In this document: positions 28,123-36,499 of the stretch, in pieces | How positions within the stretch are numbered: position 1 is the first letter of the stretch | Layout: every line of letters begins with the position of its first letter | Source of the DNA: an uncultured Caulobacter sp. | GTDB taxonomy: Bacteria > Pseudomonadota > Alphaproteobacteria > Caulobacterales > Caulobacteraceae | Reading direction: 5' to 3' | NCBI RefSeq assembly: GCF_937900395.1 | Contig: NZ_CALCDX010000216.1 | Coordinates: 62,001 to 126,000 of the forward strand | DNA: 64,000 nt | Notes under the pieces: generated by a model | Told to the model about the DNA's origin: nothing | The model's database searches: none | What the model saw: only the letters and a program-made list of their open reading frames with translations | Program-made: the position numbers and the translations under genes

Positions 28123-30831
28123 ATGAAGACCACCAACTCACGCCACGCCTGCGTCTCGCATCTGGCCATGATCGCCGCCGCCTGGTCGGCCGCATCGGCC
28201 GTGCAGGCGCAAACCGCGCCGCAGACCTCGACCATCGAAGACACAGCGGTCTCGGAGATCGTCGTCACGGGCACTAGCATTCGCGGCGTGGCGGCCGCTG
28301 GCTCGCCGACCGTCGGCGTGAGCCTTCAGGACCTGAAGGCCTCCGGCGCCGGCGCGCCGAGCGATGCGTTGCGCATGCTGCCGCAAGTCCTGAACCTGGG
28401 CGCCGATGAAAGCCGCAACAGCTTCAACGGCGGGGCGCAAGATGCCGCGGCCAACTCCACCGCCGTTCGGACCGCCAACCTCCGCGGCATCGGCCCCGAG
28501 GCCACCCTCCTGCTGCTGAACGGTCGCCGCCTGGCGCCGAACGGCATCATCAAGGCGCTCGGCGACCTTGACCAAATCCCGACTTCCGCCGTCGGACGCA
28601 TCGAGGTCGTCACCGACGGCGCCTCGGCCATCTACGGCTCGGACGCCGTGGCCGGGGTCGTGAACCTGATCACGCGCCGCTCCCTTGACGGCGGCGAGAC
28701 CACGTTCCGCTACGGGTTCGCCGACAACGTCTCCCAGAAGCAGTACAGCCAGACCTTCGGCAAGACCTGGGACACCGGCGAGCTGTTCTTCTCGTTCGAG
28801 CACAATGAGCGGGGCAATCTGTCGGGCGCGGATCGCGACTTCGCCAGCCAGAACCGTACCGCGCGGGGCGGCTCGGACGCCCGCCCCTTCACCGCCGCGC
28901 CCGGCAACATCGTCATCGGCGGCGTGCGCTACGCCCTGCCCGCCGGCAATGGCGTCGGCGTCAACCCGTCCGCCTTGGTCGCGGGCACGGCCAACCGCTA
29001 TGACGAAGGGGCGGCCGCGGACCTGCTGCCGAAGCAGAACCGGAACACGATCCTCTTCAATGTGCACCAGCACATCGGCGATAAGGCCGAGGTCTGGTAC
29101 GAAGGCTTCTACACCCGCCGCAAATTCAACCTGGCGGCGCCGCCCGCCCTGTTCAGCCTGACGGTGCGGAACACCAACCCCTGGTTCGTCTCACCCGCCG
29201 GCCAGACCTCGGAGACGGTCGAATATCGCCTGACCGACGACGCCGATCCGAACTCGACGGGGTTCGAGAACGCCCAGCAGAACGCGATTGGTTTCAACTA
29301 CGATCTGGGCAAGCAATGGCGGATCGCCGCCTATGCCGACCACAGCATCAGCCGGGGCTTCCAGGATCGGAAGAACGTGCTGAACAACGCCGCCCTGACC
29401 GCCGCCCTGGCGAGCAGCGACCCGACCACGGCGTTCAATCCCTTCGGCAATGGCGCGTTCAACCGCACGAACAACGCGCGCCTGCTCGACATCATCGACG
29501 CCAACCGCGCGACGTGGGGCACAAACATCGCCAAGGACTACTCGATCAAGGCCGATGGTCCGATCTTCAACCTGCCCGCCGGCTCGGTCCGCGTCGCGGT
29601 GGGCGCGGAATATCACGACAACAGCTTCAAGCAGACGCTCGAGGCCACCAACGTCCTGGCCAGCGGCGCGGCGACCTACAAGATCGTAAGCAACAGCCGC
29701 GACATCAAAACCGTCTACGGCGAGCTGTTCGTGCCGATCGTCGGCCCCTCCAACGCCCTGCCTGGCGTGCAGCGCCTGGAGCTGTCGCTGGCGGGCCGCC
29801 GCGAGGACTATTCCGACTTCGGCAAGACCACAAACCCTAAGATCGGGGTGATCTACGCGCCGGTTGCAGACCTGACGCTGCGCGCCACCTACGGCACGTC
29901 GTTCCGCGCCCCGTCGCTGATCGACAGCGCCGACCAGATCAAGAACATTTTCATCCAGAACCTGACCGATCCCGCTTCGGCCACCGGCGTCACGCGCGGC
30001 ATCTTCACCAACGGCGGCAACGGACAGCTTGGTCCTGAAACCGCCAAGACCTGGTCGGCGGGCTTCGACTGGAAGCCCAAGGCCATCAACGGCCTCAACG
30101 TCTCGGCCACCTGGTACAAGATTCTCTACAGCAACCGCATCGACGTGACCCCCAACACGGCCCTGGCCAACGGCTCGGTCTATGCGCCCTTCATCACGCG
30201 CCGGCCGGCGGCGTCGGACGCCGCCGCCACGGCCGCCTTCAACGCCCTCGTCGCCGCGGCCATGGCTAGCCCCGACCTGCAAAACCCGGTCGAGCCGGTC
30301 GCCAACATCAACGTGCTGATCGACGGCCGTCGCCAGAACCTGGGTAAGCTCGACCAGCGCGGCCTCGATGTCTCGGTTCGCTATGCCTTCGCCACGCCGG
30401 TCGGCGACTGGACGGTGTCGACCGAGGTCGCCAAGGTCCTGAAACTTGAACGCAAGACCGCGGCGAGCGCCCCTTGGCAAGACGTGCTGGACACCTTCGG
30501 CAACCCCATCGACCTGCGCGTGCGCAGCGCGCTGGGCTGGCGCTCGGACGGCTGGTCGGCCAACCTTTTCGCCAACTATACCGACAGCTACCTGAACACG
30601 GCGGTCACCCCGAACGTGAAGGTCAAGAGCCAGACCATCTTCGACGCCACCGCGTCCTACGCCTTCGAGCGCGAGGCGGGCTGGGCCAAGGATCTGCGGA
30701 TCTCCGCCAACGTCATGAACCTGTTCGACAAGGATCCGCCGATCGTCCTGAACGGCACCCTTTCGTGGGACAGCCAGGCCGCCTCGCCGCTGGGCCGCTT
30801 TGTCTCCGTGGAGATCAGCAAGGCCTGGTGA
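28123..30831 (+). CDS. TonB-dependent outer-membrane receptor
   Basis: A 902-residue receptor. A signal peptide (about 1-30, ending AVQAQT) is followed by a TonB-box-like SEIVVTGTS and the plug domain (about 50-190). The plug shows TLLLLNGRRLAP and EVVTDGASAIYGSDAVAGVVNLITRR. The barrel with NLFDKDPP near the end closes the protein. The ATG at 28123 follows GGGAGGGCC at ideal distance. Longer in-frame starts would place charged residues before the signal peptide. It imports an unknown ligand across the outer membrane. It starts a rightward unit with a secreted hydrolase, a CapA-type protein and a MarR regulator, and is under operator A2. Confidence 0.94.
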   Translation: MKTTNSRHACVSHLAMIAAAWSAASAVQAQTAPQTSTIEDTAVSEIVVTGTSIRGVAAAGSPTVGVSLQDLKASGAGAPSDALRMLPQVLNLGADESRNSFNGGAQDAAANSTAVRTANLRGIGPEATLLLLNGRRLAPNGIIKALGDLDQIPTSAVGRIEVVTDGASAIYGSDAVAGVVNLITRRSLDGGETTFRYGFADNVSQKQYSQTFGKTWDTGELFFSFEHNERGNLSGADRDFASQNRTARGGSDARPFTAAPGNIVIGGVRYALPAGNGVGVNPSALVAGTANRYDEGAAADLLPKQNRNTILFNVHQHIGDKAEVWYEGFYTRRKFNLAAPPALFSLTVRNTNPWFVSPAGQTSETVEYRLTDDADPNSTGFENAQQNAIGFNYDLGKQWRIAAYADHSISRGFQDRKNVLNNAALTAALASSDPTTAFNPFGNGAFNRTNNARLLDIIDANRATWGTNIAKDYSIKADGPIFNLPAGSVRVAVGAEYHDNSFKQTLEATNVLASGAATYKIVSNSRDIKTVYGELFVPIVGPSNALPGVQRLELSLAGRREDYSDFGKTTNPKIGVIYAPVADLTLRATYGTSFRAPSLIDSADQIKNIFIQNLTDPASATGVTRGIFTNGGNGQLGPETAKTWSAGFDWKPKAINGLNVSATWYKILYSNRIDVTPNTALANGSVYAPFITRRPAASDAAATAAFNALVAAAMASPDLQNPVEPVANINVLIDGRRQNLGKLDQRGLDVSVRYAFATPVGDWTVSTEVAKVLKLERKTAASAPWQDVLDTFGNPIDLRVRSALGWRSDGWSANLFANYTDSYLNTAVTPNVKVKSQTIFDATASYAFEREAGWAKDLRISANVMNLFDKDPPIVLNGTLSWDSQAASPLGRFVSVEISKAW

Positions 30832-30861
30832 TCTCCGATCTTCCCCCCGGGAACACCTTTG

Positions 30862-30897
30862 GCGGGCGAGCTTGGCTTCGCCCGCTGCTTCTTTTTC
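30862..30897 (+). terminator. Intrinsic terminator between the receptor and the S15 hydrolase
   Basis: GCGGGCGA (30862-30869) pairs with TCGCCCGC (30878-30885) over an 8-base loop and is followed by TGCTTCTTTTTC. It lies 30 bases after the receptor stop and 13 bases before the next ATG, so it probably reduces read-through so that the receptor is made in excess of the downstream enzymes. Confidence 0.75.
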
Positions 30898-30909
30898 AGT
30901 GAGCCTCGT

Positions 30910-32643
30910 ATGAAGTCCTCAGCGATCGCCCTCGCCGCCGCGCTTTCGGTCACCAGCGCAGCCTTGCCCGCCGTCGCCGCCCCGCCGTCCAACTTCGGCG
31001 CCTATGCGCCCAAGGATATCTATTCGCAGCAGGTGGCGACCTCGTTCTACCTGCCCATGCGCGACGGCACGAAGATCGCGATCTCGCTGCACCGGCCGGC
31101 GGTCGACGGTAAGCCCGTGGACACGCGGCTGCCGGTCATCTGGCACCATACGCTGGATATCGAAAAGTCCGGCGTGCGCGAGACGGGGGCGGCCCAGTCT
31201 CTCACCGACCTCACCCGCGCGGGCTATGTGGTCGCGATCGTGGCGCGCCGAGGCAACGGCGCCTCGTTCGGCGTCCGACGCGGCTACGAAGACTTCACCG
31301 AGGGCTTCGACGCCTACGAGATCACCGAATGGCTGGCCGCCCAGCCGTGGTCCAGCGGTCGGATCGGCATGTACGGCTGCTCGAACACGGGCGAGGCGGT
31401 GATGCACGCCATGATCGCCCGTCCGCCGCATCTGAAGGCGGCCTTCGCCGGCTGCTTCGCCTGGGAGCGCTACGACGGCCACACGCGCGGCGGCATCATC
31501 TCCCAATATGGCACCGGCCCCACCCGGACGCTCGAAGACGACATGAAGGCCACGCCGGTCCAGGGCGACGAGGATCGCGTCCTGCTGCGCCAGGCGGCGG
31601 AGGAACACCAGAAGTCGACCAACCTGCTCGAGCTGATGAAGTCCATGCCCTATCGCGACAGCTGGTCGCCGTTGGTCATGGCCAAGTTCTGGGGCGAGGT
31701 CAGCATTGGCGCCTATCTCAGCCAGCTCAAGGCCTCGAACGTGCCGCTTTATATCCAGGGCGGCTGGTACGACGACTTCCGCACCGAGGGCCTGATCGCC
31801 CAGGCCAACCTGCCCGCTCAGGCGCGCATCGTGATCGGCCCTTGGCGGCACTGCCTGAACGACGGCTTCGACCTGCGCGCCGAGCAGCTGCGCTTCTTCG
31901 ACCACTATCTGAAAGGCGAGGCGACGGGGATCGAGACCGACGCCCCCATCCACTACTTCACGATCGGCGCGCCGAAGGGCCAGGAATGGCGCTCGACCGA
32001 CCGCTGGCCGCGTCCCGACCCGCGCGACGCCCTGTTCCTGGACGCGGGCGCGTTGAAGCCCAAGCCCCCCGCCAAGACGGCGACCAGCAGTGTCACGGTC
32101 GACTACGCGCCGACCTGCCCGCCCGATCCGGTGCAACCCAACTGGGGCCCCTTCGCCCAGCCCTGCCATCCGGCCAAGGCGAGCTTCGTGTACAGCGGCC
32201 CGGTCTTGAAGGCCGACACCGAGATGACCGGCTCACCGCTGGCCGACCTGTGGATCTCGTCGACCGCGCCGGAACAGCCCGTGTTCGCCTATCTCGAGGA
32301 CGTCGCGCCGGACGGCTCGGTGACCGTGGTCAGCGAAGGCCGCCAGCGCGCCTCGCTGCGCAAGGTCGTGACAGCGCCCTGGGACACGATCGGCACGCCG
32401 TGGCGTCGCGCCTGGACCGAGGATCATCAGCCGCTGAAAGCCGGCGAGCCCGTGCGGGTGTCGTTCGACATGCTGGCGGTGTCCTACGTCTTCAAGGCCG
32501 GCCACCGGGTGCGGATCGCCGTCAGCGGCGCCGAGCCCCGCGAGCGCGCGCGGATCGAAACTTCGCCCCCGCCGACCCTGACCTTGCACACCGGCGGCGA
32601 CACGCCTTCCAGCGTGACGCTGCCCGTGCGGAGCGCCCCATGA
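30910..32643 (+). CDS. Secreted S15-type (CocE/NonD, X-Pro dipeptidyl-peptidase-like) hydrolase
   Basis: A 577-residue protein with a signal peptide (about 1-24, SALPAVAA), an alpha/beta-hydrolase domain and a C-terminal jelly-roll domain. The nucleophile elbow is GMYGCSNTGEA. WAERYDGH-like and RIVIGPWRH follow, the latter with a likely catalytic His. The C-terminal part (about 400-577) has LADLWISSTAPEQPVFAYLEDV and the ending typical of the PepX C-terminal domain. Relatives cleave esters or amides such as cocaine or N-terminal X-Pro. The substrate here is unknown. It ends in ATGA with the next gene. Its location suggests periplasmic processing of the ligand imported by the receptor. Confidence 0.87.
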   Translation: MKSSAIALAAALSVTSAALPAVAAPPSNFGAYAPKDIYSQQVATSFYLPMRDGTKIAISLHRPAVDGKPVDTRLPVIWHHTLDIEKSGVRETGAAQSLTDLTRAGYVVAIVARRGNGASFGVRRGYEDFTEGFDAYEITEWLAAQPWSSGRIGMYGCSNTGEAVMHAMIARPPHLKAAFAGCFAWERYDGHTRGGIISQYGTGPTRTLEDDMKATPVQGDEDRVLLRQAAEEHQKSTNLLELMKSMPYRDSWSPLVMAKFWGEVSIGAYLSQLKASNVPLYIQGGWYDDFRTEGLIAQANLPAQARIVIGPWRHCLNDGFDLRAEQLRFFDHYLKGEATGIETDAPIHYFTIGAPKGQEWRSTDRWPRPDPRDALFLDAGALKPKPPAKTATSSVTVDYAPTCPPDPVQPNWGPFAQPCHPAKASFVYSGPVLKADTEMTGSPLADLWISSTAPEQPVFAYLEDVAPDGSVTVVSEGRQRASLRKVVTAPWDTIGTPWRRAWTEDHQPLKAGEPVRVSFDMLAVSYVFKAGHRVRIAVSGAEPRERARIETSPPPTLTLHTGGDTPSSVTLPVRSAP

Positions 32644-33770
32644 CCGCGCCGTTCAAGCTCTACATGACCGGCGACTTGGTTCTGGACGAACCCAACGCCG
32701 ACTTCTTCTTCGACAAGGCGCGACCCTTGCTGGCGGAGGCCGACCTGCTGATCGGCCATGTCGAGGTGCCCCACACCACCCGAGGCCGAGAGTCGGTCGG
32801 CGACATCCCCGCCCCCGCCAGCGATCCTGAGAATTTGAAAGCGGTCGGCCGGGCGGGATTTCACATGGTGAGCCTGGCCGGCAACCACATCCACGACCGA
32901 GGCGGCGAAGGCATCGAGGACACCATCGCCAACCTGACCGCCCAGGGGATCGTCAGCGCCGGCGCCGGGCTCGATCTCGACCAGGCCCGACGGCCCGCCT
33001 TGGCGGCCCGACGCGGCCTTCGCGTCGGCCTGCTCAGCTACAACTGCGTGGGTCCCAAGGAAGGTTGGGCCGGCCCGAAACGCGCCGGCTGCGCCTATCT
33101 GAAGATCATTACCCACTACGAACTCGAGAACGCCAACCCGGGCGGGCCGCCCAAGGTCTACACCTTCGCCGATCCCGACACGGTCGAAGCCATGCAAGCC
33201 GACGTCGCCGCGATCCGCGCGCAGGTCGACGTGCTAGTCGTCGCCTTCCACAAGGGCGTGGTCCACACCCCGGCCCACATCGCCATGTACGAGAAAGCCG
33301 TGTCGCGGGCGGCTATCGAAGCCGGCGCGGACATCGTCATCGGCCACCACGCCCACATCCTGCGGGGCGTCGAAGTCTGGCGCGGCAAGCCGATCTTCCA
33401 CGGCCTGGGAAATTTCGTCACGGTCACCCGCGCCCTGACGGCGGAGGGCAACGACAACCCCGTCCGCCGCGCGTGGGCCGAAAAGCGCAAGGCGCTGTTC
33501 GGCTTCGAGCCGGATCCGGACTACCCGCTTTATCCCTTCCATCCCGAAGCCAAGAACGGCATGGTCGCGGCCTGCCACATTGATGCGAACGGTGTGATTA
33601 GCCCTGGCTTCCGGCCGATCTGGATGACTCCGACAGGCCAGCCAGAGCCGCTCGGAGATGACGCGCAAGGTCGCGCTGTGGCCGAGTATGTCGCGGCGAT
33701 CAGCCATAAGGTCGGTCTCAAAACCGAATTCGCTTGGGAAGGCGACCGCGTCGTCTTCAGGAGCGCATGA
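32640..33770 (+). CDS. CapA/PgsA-type metallophosphoesterase-fold protein
   Basis: A 376-residue protein of the bacterial CapA (poly-gamma-glutamate synthesis) family, with the calcineurin-like metal-site motifs YMTGDLVLD (residues 8-16), GHVEVP, LAGNHIHDRG, IGHHAH and HGLGNFV. It has no signal peptide or membrane anchor, unlike capsule CapA proteins, so a cytoplasmic hydrolase role is more likely than polymer export. The ATG overlaps the S15 gene stop, so production is coupled to that hydrolase. Function in this operon is unknown; a hydrolysis step on an imported amide, ester or phosphoester is possible. Confidence 0.82.
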   Translation: MTAPFKLYMTGDLVLDEPNADFFFDKARPLLAEADLLIGHVEVPHTTRGRESVGDIPAPASDPENLKAVGRAGFHMVSLAGNHIHDRGGEGIEDTIANLTAQGIVSAGAGLDLDQARRPALAARRGLRVGLLSYNCVGPKEGWAGPKRAGCAYLKIITHYELENANPGGPPKVYTFADPDTVEAMQADVAAIRAQVDVLVVAFHKGVVHTPAHIAMYEKAVSRAAIEAGADIVIGHHAHILRGVEVWRGKPIFHGLGNFVTVTRALTAEGNDNPVRRAWAEKRKALFGFEPDPDYPLYPFHPEAKNGMVAACHIDANGVISPGFRPIWMTPTGQPEPLGDDAQGRAVAEYVAAISHKVGLKTEFAWEGDRVVFRSA

Positions 33771-33773
33771 CCA

Positions 33774-34334
33774 TTGACCGCGACTGACCAAATCGACGAG
33801 GAAGTCATTCAGCCGCCGGAGAAAAGACCGCCGATGACCGCCAAGGCCGAGCCCATCGCGACCGTTGAAGACGACGAGCCCCGAGGCGAGATTTCCCTTG
33901 GCGTGCTCGACGACTTGGTCGGCTTCCGGATCCGTCGGATCCAAAATCACCTGTCGCGCGCCTTCAACGCCCTGCTGGATCGCGAGGAAATCCGCCCTGG
34001 CGCATTTTCGGCGCTGGCCCTCATCGCGGCGAACCCGGGGCTTTCGCAAAAGACGCTGGCGCGCGAGGTCGGCTTCGACAAGGCGACGATCGTCGCCATC
34101 CTCGACAACATGGAACGCCTGGGCTGGACGATGCGCCAGCGTTCACAGACCGATCGGCGCCGTCACCTCCTCTTCGCCACGCCGGTCGGCCTGAAGGCTC
34201 TGGAGGAGATGCGCGCCCTGGCGCACGTCAACGAAGCGTCGATCAAGACGGCGCTGACCGACCAGGAACATCAGGTCCTGCACACGCTGCTCGACAAGCT
34301 CTACAAGCGCTGCTTCGCCGACAGCGACCAGTAG
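33774..34334 (+). CDS. MarR-family regulator, candidate for the A-type operators
   Basis: A MarR winged-helix protein of 186 residues from TTG 33774, or 166 residues from the ATG at 33834. Both have plausible ribosome sites (AGGAG about 10 bases before TTG, GGAG about 12 before ATG). The DNA-binding part is LSQKTLAREVGFDKATIVAILDNMERLGW with the wing RQRSQTDRRRHLLFAT. It sits at the end of the receptor operon and converges on the MFS gene with 4 bases between stops. Because the flanking operons carry operators A1-A3, it is the best candidate for their regulator; this is inference. Confidence 0.87.
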   Translation: MTATDQIDEEVIQPPEKRPPMTAKAEPIATVEDDEPRGEISLGVLDDLVGFRIRRIQNHLSRAFNALLDREEIRPGAFSALALIAANPGLSQKTLAREVGFDKATIVAILDNMERLGWTMRQRSQTDRRRHLLFATPVGLKALEEMRALAHVNEASIKTALTDQEHQVLHTLLDKLYKRCFADSDQ

Positions 34335-34338
34335 CGTT

Positions 34339-35754
34339 TCAGGCGGCCGCCGGCTCGTTGGCCTTCAGCCAGCGCGCCCCAAGCACCAGGAAGCCCGCCG
34401 CCAGCAGGAAGCCCATCGAGACCACCACCAGGGCGGTCTGCAGCCCGGCCGCCGAGGCCTGGGCGCAGGCCTGCGCGACCTCCGTCGCCGCGCCCTTGGC
34501 CGCCCGCCCGCCTGGACAAGCCGCATGGAAGACGCCCAGGGCGGTCGGGAAGGCGCGGCCAGCGACGTTATCGCTCACGCCGCCGGCGATCAGAGGACCG
34601 GTCATGCCGCCGATCACCGTCGCGCCGAACATGAAGACGGCGGCGCCGGTGGCTCGCATGGTTCCGGGCACGATGTTCTGCACCGCGGCGTACATCGGCC
34701 CGTTTTTGAGGTTGTAGGCGACAGAGGCGGCCAGCAACAGCGGAAGTCCCAGCGCCCAGTTCGGCTGGGCGAAGGCCAAGCCATAGAAGAGGCAAGTCAA
34801 TACGCCGCCGACCGCCGGCACCAGCACGTAAGAGCGTCCGCGCGCGTCGGCCAGCTTGTCGGCCGCCAAGCCGCCCAAGAAGGTTCCAGCCAGCCCAAGC
34901 ATGCCACCCAGGCCGACGACGCCGCCCGCCTCGGACAAGGTCAGGCCATGCGTGCGCATCATGAACGAGACGGTGAACACCGTGACGCCATTATAGGCCA
35001 GGCCGATGAAGGCCCCGCCCACCACCAGCATCACGAAGGCGGGGTTACGCAACAGCACGCCTAGGTCCGCCGAGAAGGTGGAATTGGACTTCGCTTCGAC
35101 CTTCGCGGAGGTGTCGGCCTGGGCCCGATCGCGAGGTTCTCGGAGGGTCAGCCAGGCCAGCAGCGCGAGCACCAGACCCGGCAGACCCACGACCAGGAAC
35201 GCCGCGCGCCAGCCCCACTGCTGGGCGATCAGCCCGCCGACGATCGGCGCCAGGATGGTGGCGAAGGACGGCGCGGTGCTGACGATCGACATGACCATGC
35301 CGCGTTGGCGCATGCTGAAATTGTCGGCCAGCAGCGAGTGGCTGACCGGAAGGCAACCGCCCTCCCCCATGCCCACGCCGACGCGAAACAGCAGCAGCTG
35401 GACAAAGCCCTGGGCGACGCCGCACAGCGCCGTCATCGTCGACCAGACCGCGACCACCGCCGCCATTAGGCGGGCGCGGTTAGTCCGCTCGGCCAGTCGG
35501 GCGACAGGAATGCCGGCGACGGAGTAGAACAGCGCGAAAGCGGGACCGCTCAGCAAGCCCAGCTGCCAGTCGCTGAGCCGCAGCTCGCGCTTGATGGGCT
35601 CTTGCAGAACGTTGAGCACGATCCGGTCGAGGTAGTTGCAGATCGTGATCAGCAACAGCAGACCGACAATATAGATATGATAGGGTCGCCAGACGATCTT
35701 GCTCGTCGCGCCAGCCTGGGACGCATCGACGTCTCCGCGCACGGCGTCAGACAT
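34339..35754 (-). CDS. MFS transporter, spinster-like group
   Basis: A 471-residue major facilitator with about 12 membrane helices. The first helix is HIYIVGLLLLITICNYLDRIVLNVL. The helix 2-3 loop has VARLAERTNRARLM, and FRVGVGMGEGGCLPVSHSLLADNF is typical of the spinster/hexuronate-like MFS branch. A short cysteine pair occurs in the loop before the last helix (about 425-445). It would move a small acid or lipid-like substrate across the inner membrane. GGAGGAAAC precedes the ATG. Operator A3 lies upstream, linking it to the CoA-transferase and receptor operons. Confidence 0.9.
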   Translation of the reverse strand: MSDAVRGDVDASQAGATSKIVWRPYHIYIVGLLLLITICNYLDRIVLNVLQEPIKRELRLSDWQLGLLSGPAFALFYSVAGIPVARLAERTNRARLMAAVVAVWSTMTALCGVAQGFVQLLLFRVGVGMGEGGCLPVSHSLLADNFSMRQRGMVMSIVSTAPSFATILAPIVGGLIAQQWGWRAAFLVVGLPGLVLALLAWLTLREPRDRAQADTSAKVEAKSNSTFSADLGVLLRNPAFVMLVVGGAFIGLAYNGVTVFTVSFMMRTHGLTLSEAGGVVGLGGMLGLAGTFLGGLAADKLADARGRSYVLVPAVGGVLTCLFYGLAFAQPNWALGLPLLLAASVAYNLKNGPMYAAVQNIVPGTMRATGAAVFMFGATVIGGMTGPLIAGGVSDNVAGRAFPTALGVFHAACPGGRAAKGAATEVAQACAQASAAGLQTALVVVSMGFLLAAGFLVLGARWLKANEPAAA

Positions 35755-35817
35755 AAGTTTCCTCCATGGCGTCGGTCGCCGCGCCTTCAGTGGGCGCTTT
35801 ATTTGTTTCTACATCAT

Positions 35818-35838
35818 ATTGTTTGTTGCGCAAATCAT
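35818..35838. promoter_or_regulatory. Inverted-repeat operator A3 (ATTGTTTG-N5-CAAATCAT)
   Basis: Same 8-5-8 geometry as A1 and A2, 64 bases upstream of the MFS ATG at 35754. The right arm differs from A1 by two swapped bases (TC instead of CT). Confidence 0.55.
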
Positions 35839-35887
35839 TTGACGACAGGTCGATGCGGCCTGGAGCGAGTTTGCCTCGGCGGCCGAG

Positions 35888-36352
35888 CTAGATCTCGGCG
35901 ATCCGTTCCAGAACGGCTAGCATCTGCTCTTTCTTGAGGTCGCCGAGCGCCGCCAGGACCTTCTTGTCATGCGCCGCATGCGCCGCTTTCGCCCCCTTCA
36001 GAAGCGCCGAGCCCTCGGGGGTTATCGAAAGGGCGTAGGAGCGCCGATCACCGGGAACCGGATCGCGCCGAACAAGCCCCCTAGCCTGCAGTTGGTCGAG
36101 AATGATGACTAGGTTCGGGCGCTGAATGCGCAACATGTCGCCGATCGCCCGCTGCTGGAGACCGGGCGTGGCCTCGATGACCAGCAAGACAGAGAGATCC
36201 GTGACGCGCAGGTCAAAGGGCTTTAGCGCCGCCAAGAGGTCCTTGAACACCGCGACCTGAGCCAGCCGGAGCACGAACCCCACGGTGGTCTCCAACCCTC
36301 CCAACGAGAGGGCTGCCTCAGTCGTCGTCTTAAGTTCCGCAGCGTTAGCCAT
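35888..36352 (-). CDS. MarR-family regulator, candidate for the B-type operators
   Basis: A 154-residue MarR protein with the recognition region LQQRAIGDMLRIQRPNLVIILDQLQARGLV and wing RRDPVPGDRRSYALSIT. The start at 36352 (MANAAELK) follows AGGAAG at good spacing. The frame is open further upstream, but that would cover operator B1 and the divergent promoter. It is divergent from the AAHS-type transporter, with a repeat element between them, and so is likely an autoregulated repressor of it. Confidence 0.87.
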   Translation of the reverse strand: MANAAELKTTTEAALSLGGLETTVGFVLRLAQVAVFKDLLAALKPFDLRVTDLSVLLVIEATPGLQQRAIGDMLRIQRPNLVIILDQLQARGLVRRDPVPGDRRSYALSITPEGSALLKGAKAAHAAHDKKVLAALGDLKKEQMLAVLERIAEI

Positions 36353-36436
36353 CAACGCGTCTTCCTCGCCTTGCCCGTTTCGTAGCACGGCGAGCGGATT
36401 CGCGCCGATCGTCGCGAATAGGAGCGACATTCCATA

Positions 36437-36457
36437 ATAGTTATGACACATATCAAA
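36437..36457. promoter_or_regulatory. Inverted-repeat operator B1 (ATAGTTATG-ACA-CATATCAAA)
   Basis: Lies in the 147-base divergent gap between the MarR gene and the AAHS transporter. GTTATG and CATATC form an imperfect inverted repeat. Compared with 37896-37916, B1 supplies a perfect left half (GTTATG) and B2 a perfect right half (CATAAC), with nearly identical flanks. Confidence 0.6.
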
Positions 36458-36499
36458 AAGACGCGACGTAGAGCGCGATGGTGAGAAGGGGGAGGATCC

